Assembly: GCA_030148005.1 (NCBI GenBank)
Contig: JASBUI010000006.1
Location: 124,001-188,000 of the forward strand
DNA length: 64,000 nt
Reading direction: 5' to 3'
Source of the DNA: Paracoccaceae bacterium
GTDB taxonomy: Bacteria; Pseudomonadota; Alphaproteobacteria; Rhodobacterales; Rhodobacteraceae
The translations under genes were made by a program, and so were the position numbers. Shown here in pieces: positions 1 to 8,861 of this stretch. How positions within the stretch are numbered: the stretch's first letter is position 1; every line of letters begins with the position of its first letter. The notes under the pieces are model-generated. The model did not search any database. It was not told the origin of the DNA and worked only from the letters and a program-made list of their open reading frames with translations.

Positions 1-42
1 GAAAGGCCGTCAGCGCCTGAACGATGGCGGCCAGTCGCAGGT

Positions 43-954
43 TTAATGTGCCGGGCGAATGAAAGTGCCGTTTCGCAGCTCACTCATCGCCTGCATCAAT
101 TCGGACTGCGTGTTCATCACGATCGGCCCGTGCCATGCGATCGGCTCTTGGATGGGCGCGCCCGAAATAAGCAGAAACCGTATCCCCTTGGGCCCGGCCT
201 GAACCGTGACCTCATCGCCCGTTCCAAAACGCACCAGCGTGCGGTCGCCCGAAAGATCGCGGATGTTAAGCTCTTGCCCCATCACTTCTTTTTCCAAAAG
301 AACGCCCGTTGGCTGGGCGGCGTCGCGAAAGGTTCCGCTTCCGTCAAAGATATAGGCAAAGGCGCGGCGGTAGGTGTCGACCTTGAAGGTCTTCCTGACA
401 CCGGCGGGGACAAAGATGTCCAGATACTGTGGATCGGCGGCGATGCCGTCGACGGGACCACTTTTGCCCCAGAACGAGCCGACGATCACTTTGACCTGCG
501 TGCCGTCGTCATCGATGATCTGGGGGATATCCTTGCCCTGAACGTCCTGATAGCGCGGCGCGGTCATCTTCAACGATGACGGCAGGTTCGCCCAAAGCTG
601 AAACCCGTGCATCTGGCCCCGGTCGTTCCCCTTGGGCATTTCCTGATGCATGATGCCGGAACCTGCGGTCATCCACTGAACGTCGCCGCCGCCCAATGTT
701 CCGGTGTTGCCAAGGCTGTCGCCATGTTCAACCGTGCCGTTCAGCACATAGGTAATCGTTTCGATGCCGCGATGTGGATGCCATGGAAAGCCGGCGGCGA
801 AATCGCGCGGGTTCTCATTTCGGAAATCATCGAACAGCAGGAACGGATCCAGCATGTCAGGTTCCTGAAAACCAAAGGCGCGGTGCAACTTCACACCTGC
901 GCCTTCCATGGTGGGCTGGGCCGGGGTCGTGTGGGTGACGGGGCGGATAGACAT
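43..954 (-). CDS. Pirin family protein
   Basis: ORF 43..1164 (-), with the probable start at internal Met 'MSIRPVTHTTPAQ' (954). Contains pirin-like 'DPFLLFDDFRNENPRDFAAGFPWHPHRGIETITYVLNGTVEHGDS' and 'GDVQWMTAGSGIMHQEMP'. Confidence 0.93.
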   Translation of the reverse strand: MSIRPVTHTTPAQPTMEGAGVKLHRAFGFQEPDMLDPFLLFDDFRNENPRDFAAGFPWHPHRGIETITYVLNGTVEHGDSLGNTGTLGGGDVQWMTAGSGIMHQEMPKGNDRGQMHGFQLWANLPSSLKMTAPRYQDVQGKDIPQIIDDDGTQVKVIVGSFWGKSGPVDGIAADPQYLDIFVPAGVRKTFKVDTYRRAFAYIFDGSGTFRDAAQPTGVLLEKEVMGQELNIRDLSGDRTLVRFGTGDEVTVQAGPKGIRFLLISGAPIQEPIAWHGPIVMNTQSELMQAMSELRNGTFIRPAH

Positions 955-1178
955 GAAAGCCTCCTTTGAATTGGCTTGCCCAAAGATAGGGCGCCCCCCG
1001 CAAATCGGCAATTGCCGCAAGGGCCGGGGCAAAGCGCAGGCCACGTGCAAATATGCGCAATGGCCCCGGGCGCGCGCCGGGGCGCTTAAGTCCGCAAGAG
1101 GCGCAAAGCCTGTCGCACATGGAACAGACCGGTCGCGGGTGATCTTTGAGGCTGGGCCAAACAAGAGAGGGACGGGAT

Positions 1179-2123
1179 ATGAAAACAGGGTTCATCGGAC
1201 TGGGGAACGTGGGCGGCAAGCTGTCGGGAAGCCTTTTGCGAAACGGCGCAAATGTGATGGTTCACGATCTGGATCCGGCGCTGGTTGATGCAATGGTTGC
1301 CAAGGGCGCGAGCGCGGGGGAAAGCCCGGCCCGGATCATGCGCGAATGCGATGTGGTGATTACCTGCCTGCCCAGCCCCGCCGCAAGCGATGCGGTTCTA
1401 AGCGAGATGCTGGACGAGGTGACAACCGGCAAAACCTGGCTTGAGATGTCGACGACGGATGAGGCAGAGGTCAAACGCCTTGGCGCCCTTGTTCAGGCGC
1501 GCGGCGGCAGCGCGGTCGACTGTCCCGTCTCGGGCGGCTGCCACCGCGCGGACACAGGCAACATCGCCATTTTTGCAGGCTGCGACCGCGAAACCTTTGA
1601 ACGGGTTCTGCCGCTTCTGACCATCATGGGCCGGCGCGTTCTGCATACCGGCGATCTGGGCTCTGCCTCTGTCCTGAAGGTTCTGACCAACTTTCTTGCG
1701 ACCGCCAACCTTTTGTCGGTGGCCGAGGCGCTGACCGTCGCAAAGGGGGCGGGCATGGATCTGGGCGTCGCCTATGAAGCGGTGCGAATCTCCAGCGGCA
1801 ACTCTTTCGTTCATGAAACTGAAAGTCAGGTCATCCTGAACGGATCGCGCGATATCAGCTTTACGATGGATCTTGTCCTCAAGGACATCGGCCTTTTCCA
1901 ACAGGTCGCGGACCGCGCCGGCGTGCCGCTGGAAATGAACCCGCTGATGATCGATATTTTCAAGGATGGTATCGCCCGCTACGGCGAACGAGAGCTGTCG
2001 CCAAACATCATTCGCCGGCTTGAGGATGCAACCGGTCTTGAGGTTACAGCGCCCGGATTCCCCGCCCTCATGGTTGATGATGAACCCGAAGAACAGGGCG
2101 CCGAGGTAATTGTGCGCCGCTAA
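1179..2123 (+). CDS. NAD(P)-dependent oxidoreductase, 3-hydroxyisobutyrate dehydrogenase family
   Basis: N-terminal 'KTGFIGLGNVGGKLSGSLLRNG' Rossmann motif, 'DCPVSGGCHRADTGNIAIFAG' and 'KVLTNFLATANLLSVAEAL' typical of the family. Confidence 0.9.
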   Translation: MKTGFIGLGNVGGKLSGSLLRNGANVMVHDLDPALVDAMVAKGASAGESPARIMRECDVVITCLPSPAASDAVLSEMLDEVTTGKTWLEMSTTDEAEVKRLGALVQARGGSAVDCPVSGGCHRADTGNIAIFAGCDRETFERVLPLLTIMGRRVLHTGDLGSASVLKVLTNFLATANLLSVAEALTVAKGAGMDLGVAYEAVRISSGNSFVHETESQVILNGSRDISFTMDLVLKDIGLFQQVADRAGVPLEMNPLMIDIFKDGIARYGERELSPNIIRRLEDATGLEVTAPGFPALMVDDEPEEQGAEVIVRR

Positions 2124-2183
2124 CCCCTCGTCTTTTGGCGGCGCGCCTTGTATGGCATGCAAAAGCCAACCAAGAGGACTGAA

Positions 2184-2663
2184 ATGGATGAGGTTTTGGC
2201 GGCGGTCGATCCGTCGGTGATCAGGCGCTACTTTGGTGTTGGGGTGCTGGCAATCCTCGGCGCGGTGCTGGTCTATATCGCCTTTGCGCGCCCGCCCGAA
2301 GCCTTTGTCTGGCGGGTTTTTCTGATCGGACTTGGCGCGGTGATCCTTTGGGGCGCCGAAACGATGCGCAAGGCGACAGGGGTCTCATTGATCCTGACGC
2401 GTGAGACGCTGTCGACATCCGATGGGCGCGTTTTGGCCCGGGTTGAGGATATTGCCAGCGTCGACCGAAGCTTTTTTGCCTTCAAGCCCTCGAACGGGTT
2501 TCTGGTGACGCTCAAGAGCCGTCAGGAACGCGCATGGGTGCCCGGACTATGGTGGCGTTTTGGAAAGCGCGTCGGCGTGGGCGGCGTAACCTCTGCCCGC
2601 CAGACGCGGTTCATGGCCGAGATACTGACGGCGCTGGTGCTGGAACTGAACCCGCGCCGCTAG
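2184..2663 (+). CDS. Hypothetical membrane protein
   Basis: ORF with start at 'MDEVLAAVDPSVIRRYFGVG' and two hydrophobic stretches; no family recognised. Confidence 0.6.
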   Translation: MDEVLAAVDPSVIRRYFGVGVLAILGAVLVYIAFARPPEAFVWRVFLIGLGAVILWGAETMRKATGVSLILTRETLSTSDGRVLARVEDIASVDRSFFAFKPSNGFLVTLKSRQERAWVPGLWWRFGKRVGVGGVTSARQTRFMAEILTALVLELNPRR

Positions 2664-3211
2664 CTTTGCCAGAGAACCTGAGGCACGAACCTTGGGCGCA
2701 CAACCACGACGTTTCCATAGATGTCGGCCGGAATGCCAATGGACAGGACCGGTTCATACACCATGAAGGTTTCGATGACGATCAACTGATCGCCAACGGC
2801 CATGACCGGAATCACAGGCTCTAGATCCGCGGCCTTGGTTGCAACGTCCAGCCCATCGGTGGAGTGCGACCATTCAAGGTTAAGAAAAGTAGTTGTGCCG
2901 TCCGCTTTCAGCTTTTTGGAAACCACTGAAACGCGGATCTTTGCGTTCTGGTTGGTGACGGTCAAATAGGTGAACAGGCGATCAACGCCGTTCAGATAGG
3001 TCTGTGTGATCGGAACCGTCTCGCGCGACAAAAGATCGGCGATCGTATAGGTCGCTTTCAGGTTATTGTTCTGCATCTTGAAGGCGTCCCAATAGACGAA
3101 CATCGCAGAAAACACCCAGACGAGCATCGGAAAGGCCAAGGCGGCCTCGACGGACATGGATCCTTTGACATCTTCAACAAAGAACCGGATCGAATTGCGT
3201 ATCGATTTCAT
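2660..3211 (-). CDS. TadE-like pilus assembly protein
   Basis: 'EDVKGSMSVEAALAFPMLVWVFSAMFVYWDAFK' TadE-type N-terminal pseudopilin segment; contiguous with two further Tad-like genes. Confidence 0.78.
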   Translation of the reverse strand: MKSIRNSIRFFVEDVKGSMSVEAALAFPMLVWVFSAMFVYWDAFKMQNNNLKATYTIADLLSRETVPITQTYLNGVDRLFTYLTVTNQNAKIRVSVVSKKLKADGTTTFLNLEWSHSTDGLDVATKAADLEPVIPVMAVGDQLIVIETFMVYEPVLSIGIPADIYGNVVVVRPRFVPQVLWQS

Positions 3212-3214
3212 CGC

Positions 3215-3775
3215 TCAGGTCCTCGGTTCGTTGACAAAGGCAGACATTGACACAAGCGCATAGCCGCCATCTTTTTGAAGCGGTATGATCGAGCCCAGTC
3301 CCGTTCCCGGAAAGATCGGATCGACGATGGCGCATACCCGCACCACCATAAGTTCGTTCGACGCGCCCGGCTTATAGTTGGTCTCGGTCACCGGATCGAT
3401 GTTGCTGCCCCGGTCGCGACACTTGATGTTGCCATCCATGTCCAGCGTCCAGTTCTTGGTGTCGACGGCCACAAGCTCGATCTGCACCGCCTTGTTGCAA
3501 TCCTTGATCAGGCCCGCGTAGTTGCAGATCTCTGACTTAAGCTGGGCAAAGGTCGGCGGCGATCCGGTGTTAAGCCGAAGCGACCGCACCGCCATGTCTG
3601 TTCCGCGCTCAAGCATTGCGTGGCGCAGCATCATGATGCCGCTTTCCACCGATGACAGGAACATCACCATGAAGATCGGGAAAAGGATCACGAACTCGAT
3701 CGTGGCCGATCCGTTCTCGGCCTTGCCGAAACGCTTGCCCTTGCGGGCGAACATGCTGCGAATACGGCCCATCAC
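3215..3775 (-). CDS. TadE/TadF-like pilus assembly protein
   Basis: 'AENGSATIEFVILFPIFMVMFLSSVESGIMMLRHAMLERG' TadE signature; overlaps the upstream TadG-like gene by 4 nt. Confidence 0.82.
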   Translation of the reverse strand: MMGRIRSMFARKGKRFGKAENGSATIEFVILFPIFMVMFLSSVESGIMMLRHAMLERGTDMAVRSLRLNTGSPPTFAQLKSEICNYAGLIKDCNKAVQIELVAVDTKNWTLDMDGNIKCRDRGSNIDPVTETNYKPGASNELMVVRVCAIVDPIFPGTGLGSIIPLQKDGGYALVSMSAFVNEPRT

Positions 3776-5385
3776 TGCACCAACTTCAACTGGTTGATCT
3801 TGGCGGCGATAGCGTTGAATGCCTCGGAAATCTCGACGCCCTTGACGTCAAAGAAATGCGCCGATGAGCTTGCACAATCCAAAAGGGTTGCATCGCCCTG
3901 ACCGTAGGTTTCCATCCCGATTGTGAAGACAAGGATACCCTTGGACTTAGCCGCCCCGCAAATCGCGGAAGAGCGCGCATTCTTGGTAGAGCCCGGAACA
4001 TATCCAAAGACCTGGTTCGCCCAATATGAGGATGAACCACCATCGGCGCGGGCCTTGAGGTAATAGGCCCAGTAGTTGACCGACATCAGGCTGAAGACGT
4101 CAGGATAGGTCAGTTGCACAGCATCCGATCCACCATCGGGGTAGGTGTAATACTTCTGGCTGCTCATGTGGTAATAGTCGTTGTAGGCCGCGCTGTACTG
4201 CGAATAGCGGTCGTCATAGGTGCCGCCGCCGTTGGCATCCAGGAACGTGTTTGAAAGCCCGCTTTTGTAGTTGTCTTTCAGGTAATACTGGCTTGTGTTC
4301 TGACCATCCGACATCACGACCAGAACTTTCAGGATGTTCTTGACGTCATAGTTCATCGGACGACCGGCAAAATCCGCGTGAACCTGGTTCTTTGCGATCT
4401 TGTCGGTAACGATGCTTTGGCTTGAGGGGTCAAGCAGGGCAGTCCCCCACTTGGTGCCAACGTCAATCGACGTGTTACCGCCCGCAACCAGCGCATCGAT
4501 AGCCGCCTTCAGGACGACCGGATCGTCCGACCATGGCAAAATCTCACGCGCGGCGTCGGGGTTGCAGACATAGTAGATGCTGTTGACCGGACGGGTGTAG
4601 GTCCATGGCGCGAAATGGCCGGTGCGTTGCAGGGCCTGCGTCGTGCTAAGCGCCGAGCTGTCGAAATCGGATGACTGGAAATCAACGCAGTTCGAATAGC
4701 TATGCTCATTCGAGACGTTGTAGTAATCCAGCAACCCTGCGCCGGCGTTGACCTGTGTCGCGAACGGAATGATCGAAATCGACACGTTCTTTTCAGCGGC
4801 CCCCACGGGGATGACGGCGTCAACGAAATCCTTGGCCGCCTTTTTAAGCAGGTTCAGCCGGTTGTTCGAGTTCATTGATCCTGACACGTCAAGAACCAGC
4901 GAAATTTCGACATCCATGATGCCTTCCATAGCGGCGCTTTGGGCGGGGGCGTCAATTGAGTTGACGCCAAGCATGTTCATGAACAGCGTATCGACCGTCC
5001 CGGTCAGGCTTGCGTCCACGCGGCGGTAGTTAAAGCCCTGATCCACGGTAACCGTGACGGGGTATTGCGACAGACCCGCCTTGGCGAAATAGTCGTCGAC
5101 AACCTGCTGCGCGGGCAGCGTCTGTTCTAGGTCCGCTGCGGCCAGAACCGCGCGGTCAACGGTGTACTGCAACTTGGCGCGCGTTGTTTCATGACGTATC
5201 GTGTCGACGGCAAAGCCGCCCACGATCATGATGATCACGAACAGAAACAGCGAAAAGATGACCAGACTGCCGCGTTCGTCTTTCTTGAAAAACACGGCAC
5301 GCCGCCGGATGCCTTCAATATAGGCAGGGAACTTGACTTTGGGGCGTGCTCTTCCACTTGCCTGGATCGGACCAAGATCGAACAT
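3772..5385 (-). CDS. TadG-like pilus assembly protein with VWA domain
   Basis: 'DERGSLVIFSLFLFVIIMIVGGFAVDTIRHETTRAKLQYTVDRAVLAAA' TadG N-terminus and MIDAS-like 'LVLDVSGSMN' VWA motif. Start taken at MFDLGPIQ; the ORF track extends to 5535. Confidence 0.82.
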   Translation of the reverse strand: MFDLGPIQASGRARPKVKFPAYIEGIRRRAVFFKKDERGSLVIFSLFLFVIIMIVGGFAVDTIRHETTRAKLQYTVDRAVLAAADLEQTLPAQQVVDDYFAKAGLSQYPVTVTVDQGFNYRRVDASLTGTVDTLFMNMLGVNSIDAPAQSAAMEGIMDVEISLVLDVSGSMNSNNRLNLLKKAAKDFVDAVIPVGAAEKNVSISIIPFATQVNAGAGLLDYYNVSNEHSYSNCVDFQSSDFDSSALSTTQALQRTGHFAPWTYTRPVNSIYYVCNPDAAREILPWSDDPVVLKAAIDALVAGGNTSIDVGTKWGTALLDPSSQSIVTDKIAKNQVHADFAGRPMNYDVKNILKVLVVMSDGQNTSQYYLKDNYKSGLSNTFLDANGGGTYDDRYSQYSAAYNDYYHMSSQKYYTYPDGGSDAVQLTYPDVFSLMSVNYWAYYLKARADGGSSSYWANQVFGYVPGSTKNARSSAICGAAKSKGILVFTIGMETYGQGDATLLDCASSSAHFFDVKGVEISEAFNAIAAKINQLKLVQ

Positions 5386-5706
5386 CAGAATACCTTTCAA
5401 CAGACCGGATTCTCCGGCCAAGACGCACTTTGCTCTCGGCATTTGTCGATGAAGCTTGTGGCGGAAATTGGGCGATTGACGGTCAGAAATAGTATGTTTC
5501 ACAGGCATTTGTAGGTTTCTTGGAACCAATGCCAAACGCGTCGGGGTATTGTTTCGGGGTTGCGTTCAATCCGGTTTGAATGTTGGCATTCCGCAGGGCG
5601 GCCGAGATTGCCGGTGGTGGTGTTGTGTTAACCATGACAGCGTAAGGCTAGGCCCAATTTTAAGGCGCAGGCGATTCCCTGCCTGCAATCCAAAAGGATG
5701 CGTATT

Positions 5707-7137
5707 ATGAAAGATCAGCAAGAACCCAGTTTTCGCCATTCCGTCGATCTGATGTTCAATCGTGCGGTGGGCCTGATGGACTTGCCGCCGGGGCTGGAAG
5801 AAAAGATACGCGTCTGCAACGCAACCTATACCGTCCGTTTCGGGGTTCGCCTTCGGGGCCAGATCCAGACCTTTACAGGCTATCGTTCGGTGCATTCCGA
5901 ACATATGGAACCGGTCAAGGGCGGAATTCGCTATTCGCTTGGCGTCAATCAGGATGAGGTAGAGGCTCTTGCCGCGCTGATGACCTATAAATGCGCTTTG
6001 GTTGAGACGCCTTTTGGTGGCTCAAAGGGCGGGCTTTGTATTGATCCGCGCCAGTATGACGAACATGAGCTTGAACTGATAACCCGCCGCTTTGCCTATG
6101 AACTGGCCAAGCGCGACCTGATCCATCCAAGCCAGAACGTGCCCGCCCCCGATATGGGCACGGGCGAGCGTGAAATGGCGTGGATTGCCGACCAATACGC
6201 GCGCATGAACACCACCGACATCAACTCGCGCGCATGTGTGACAGGCAAGCCGCTGAACGCAGGCGGCATCGCCGGACGGGTAGAGGCCACGGGCCGCGGC
6301 GTGCAATATGCGCTGCGCGAATTTTTCCGTTACAAGGAAGACGTCGCCAAGTCGGGCCTTTCGGGCAAACTGGAAGGTAAGCGCGTCATCATCCAGGGCC
6401 TTGGCAACGTTGGATACCACGCCGCCAAGTTCCTTCAGGAAGAAGATGGCGCAATCATCACCGGCATCATCGAACGCGACGGCGCGCTTTTCAAACCAGA
6501 GGGCCTGAACGTCGAAAACGTGCATGAGTGGTTGATCAAACACGGCGGCGTCAAGGGTTACCCCAATGCTCAGGTCACCACGAACGGTGCGGCCATCATG
6601 GAAGAGGAATGCGACATCCTGATCCCCGCGGCGATGGAAGGCGTCATCAACCTGAGCAACGCCGAACGCATCAAGGCGCCGCTGATCATCGAGGCGGCAA
6701 ATGGCCCGATCACGGCCGGGGCGGATGAGATCCTGCGCAACAAGGGAACGGTTGTGATCCCCGATATGTTCGCCAACGCAGGCGGTGTGACCGTTTCCTA
6801 TTTCGAATGGGTCAAGAACCTAAGCCACATCCGCTTTGGCCGCATGCAGCGCCGGGCCGAGGAATCGCGCCACCAGATTCTGGTGGATGAACTGGAACGC
6901 CTGTCGGCGGATACAGGCGTTGGCTGGCAACTGTCACCGAACTTCAAGGAAAAATACCTGCGCGGCGCGGGCGAGTTGGAACTCGTGCGCTCAGGGCTCG
7001 ATGACACGATGCGCGCGGCCTATCAGGCCATGCGAGAGGTCTGGCATTCGCGTGATGATGTCGATGATCTTCGTGTCTCGGCCTATCTGGTGTCGATCGG
7101 GCGCGTTGCGGCAAGTTACCGGGCAAAGGGGCTATAG
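5707..7137 (+). CDS. Glu/Leu/Phe/Val dehydrogenase (glutamate dehydrogenase)
   Basis: 'HMEPVKGGIRYSLGVNQDEVEALAALMTYKCALVETPFGGSKGGLCIDP' and 'ANGPITAGADEILRNKGTVVIPDMFANAGGVTVSYFEWVKN' GDH motifs. Confidence 0.93.
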   Translation: MKDQQEPSFRHSVDLMFNRAVGLMDLPPGLEEKIRVCNATYTVRFGVRLRGQIQTFTGYRSVHSEHMEPVKGGIRYSLGVNQDEVEALAALMTYKCALVETPFGGSKGGLCIDPRQYDEHELELITRRFAYELAKRDLIHPSQNVPAPDMGTGEREMAWIADQYARMNTTDINSRACVTGKPLNAGGIAGRVEATGRGVQYALREFFRYKEDVAKSGLSGKLEGKRVIIQGLGNVGYHAAKFLQEEDGAIITGIIERDGALFKPEGLNVENVHEWLIKHGGVKGYPNAQVTTNGAAIMEEECDILIPAAMEGVINLSNAERIKAPLIIEAANGPITAGADEILRNKGTVVIPDMFANAGGVTVSYFEWVKNLSHIRFGRMQRRAEESRHQILVDELERLSADTGVGWQLSPNFKEKYLRGAGELELVRSGLDDTMRAAYQAMREVWHSRDDVDDLRVSAYLVSIGRVAASYRAKGL

Positions 7138-7263
7138 CCCCCGCGCCCGGCAGCGTAGTCGCGCCCGGGACAGCTTATGTCGAAAAGGGGCGCTGACGTT
7201 GTGCGACTTGGCTGCTAGGGTCCCCTAAACGGATCGGCAAAGCAGGCAAGCGGGGGGACATAA

Positions 7264-8517
7264 ATGCGTTATTCGGCATGGCAGGTTCTGCGTCAGGGCC
7301 TGACCGGCAACCGAGGCTGGGCGCCTGTCTGGCGCAACCCCGACCCGAAACCGGAATATGACATCATCATCATCGGCGGTGGCGGTCATGGGCTGTCGAC
7401 CGCTTACTACCTTGCCCGAAAGCATGGTCTGAAAAACATCGCTGTGCTTGAAAAGGGCTATATAGGCGGCGGCAACGTCGGGCGAAACACCACGATCGTC
7501 CGGGCCAATTACTTTCTTGAAGGCAACTCACAGTTCTACTCGCACTCTTTGAAACTCTGGGAGGGGCTTGAGAGGGAACTGAACTTTAACGTCATGCATT
7601 CCCAGCGTGGTCTGATCAATCTTTTCCATTCAGATGGGCAGCGCGATGCCTTCGCCCGCCGCGGCAATGCGATGATAAATCAGGGCGATGATGCCATCTT
7701 GCTGGACCGCGAGGGCGTAAGGCGGCATCTGCCCTATCTTGATTTTGAACAGATCCGCTTTCCCGTCTACGGCGGCCTTTACCACCCGCGCGGCGGGACC
7801 GCCCGCCATGATGCCGTGGCATGGGGCTACGCGCGCGGCGCCGATAGCCGCGGCGTCGATCTGATCCAGAACTGCGAGGTCACTGGCATCGATGTAAAGG
7901 GCGGCGTCGTTCAGGGCGTCCAGACAACGCGCGGGGCCATCCGCGCCCGAAAGGTTGGCATCGTGGTCGCCGGACGGTCGGGTCAGGTTGCGGCCATGGC
8001 GGGGATGCGCCTTCCGGTCGAAAGCCATGTCCTGCAGGCCTTTGTAACCGAAGGCCTGAAGCCTTGCATTGATCACGTCGTCAGCTTTGGGATGGGGCAT
8101 TTCTATATAAGCCAGTCCGACAAGGGCGGTCTGGTCTTTGGCGGCGATCTGGATTTCTACGCCTCATATGCGCAGCGCGGCAACCTGCCGATGAAGGAAC
8201 ATGTGATGGAGGCCGCCATGACGCTGATGCCCATGATCGGCAAGGCCAAGGTGCTGCGCAGTTGGGGCGGGATCATGGACATGACCCCCGACGGCAGCCC
8301 GATCATCGACAAGACCCATATCGAAGGGCTCTATCTTGATTGCGGCTGGTGCTACGGCGGGTTCAAGGCCGTGCCCGCCTCTGGTGACTGTTTTGCCCAT
8401 CTTATCGCGACAGATCGCCCACATGAGGCTGCAAGCGCCTTTCGTCTGGACCGGTTCCGAACTGGCGCCGGTTTGATGGACGAAGAAGGCACCGGCGCGC
8501 AGCATAACCTGCATTAG
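7264..8517 (+). CDS. soxB: Sarcosine oxidase subunit beta
   Basis: 'MRYSAWQVLRQGLTGNRGWAPVWRNPDPKPEYDIIIIGGGGHGLSTAYYLARKHG', a typical SoxB N-terminus with a FAD-binding GxGxxG. Confidence 0.96.
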   Translation: MRYSAWQVLRQGLTGNRGWAPVWRNPDPKPEYDIIIIGGGGHGLSTAYYLARKHGLKNIAVLEKGYIGGGNVGRNTTIVRANYFLEGNSQFYSHSLKLWEGLERELNFNVMHSQRGLINLFHSDGQRDAFARRGNAMINQGDDAILLDREGVRRHLPYLDFEQIRFPVYGGLYHPRGGTARHDAVAWGYARGADSRGVDLIQNCEVTGIDVKGGVVQGVQTTRGAIRARKVGIVVAGRSGQVAAMAGMRLPVESHVLQAFVTEGLKPCIDHVVSFGMGHFYISQSDKGGLVFGGDLDFYASYAQRGNLPMKEHVMEAAMTLMPMIGKAKVLRSWGGIMDMTPDGSPIIDKTHIEGLYLDCGWCYGGFKAVPASGDCFAHLIATDRPHEAASAFRLDRFRTGAGLMDEEGTGAQHNLH

Positions 8518-8597
8518 CGAGGCTGGGGCGTGCCGTGACAGAGTATTTTTGCAAAGAAGAAACCAAAACCCGCGCTGCAGAAATGGAGAGATGATCA

Positions 8598-8861
8598 ATG
8601 CAGATACCCTGTCCGATCTGCGGGCCACGTGACCGGCGAGAATTTTACTATATGGGGGATGCGGTGGCCCTGCGGCGGCCGGGTCCAGATGCCGGCGATG
8701 AGGCATGGGACGCTTACGTACATCTGCGTGACAACCCTGCGGGGCGCACGCGTGATCTTTGGTATCACGAGGCGGGATGTTCGGCTTGGGTCGTAGTGGA
8801 GCGCGACACCGTCACCCATGCGGTTCATGGAAGCCAGCTTGCGGCGGAGGCGGGGTCTTGA
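8598..8861 (+). CDS. soxD: Sarcosine oxidase subunit delta
   Basis: 'MQIPCPICGPRDRREFYYMGDAVALRRP...LWYHEAGCSAWVVVERDTVTHAV', SoxD-like with a CPICG zinc motif. Confidence 0.95.
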   Translation: MQIPCPICGPRDRREFYYMGDAVALRRPGPDAGDEAWDAYVHLRDNPAGRTRDLWYHEAGCSAWVVVERDTVTHAVHGSQLAAEAGS

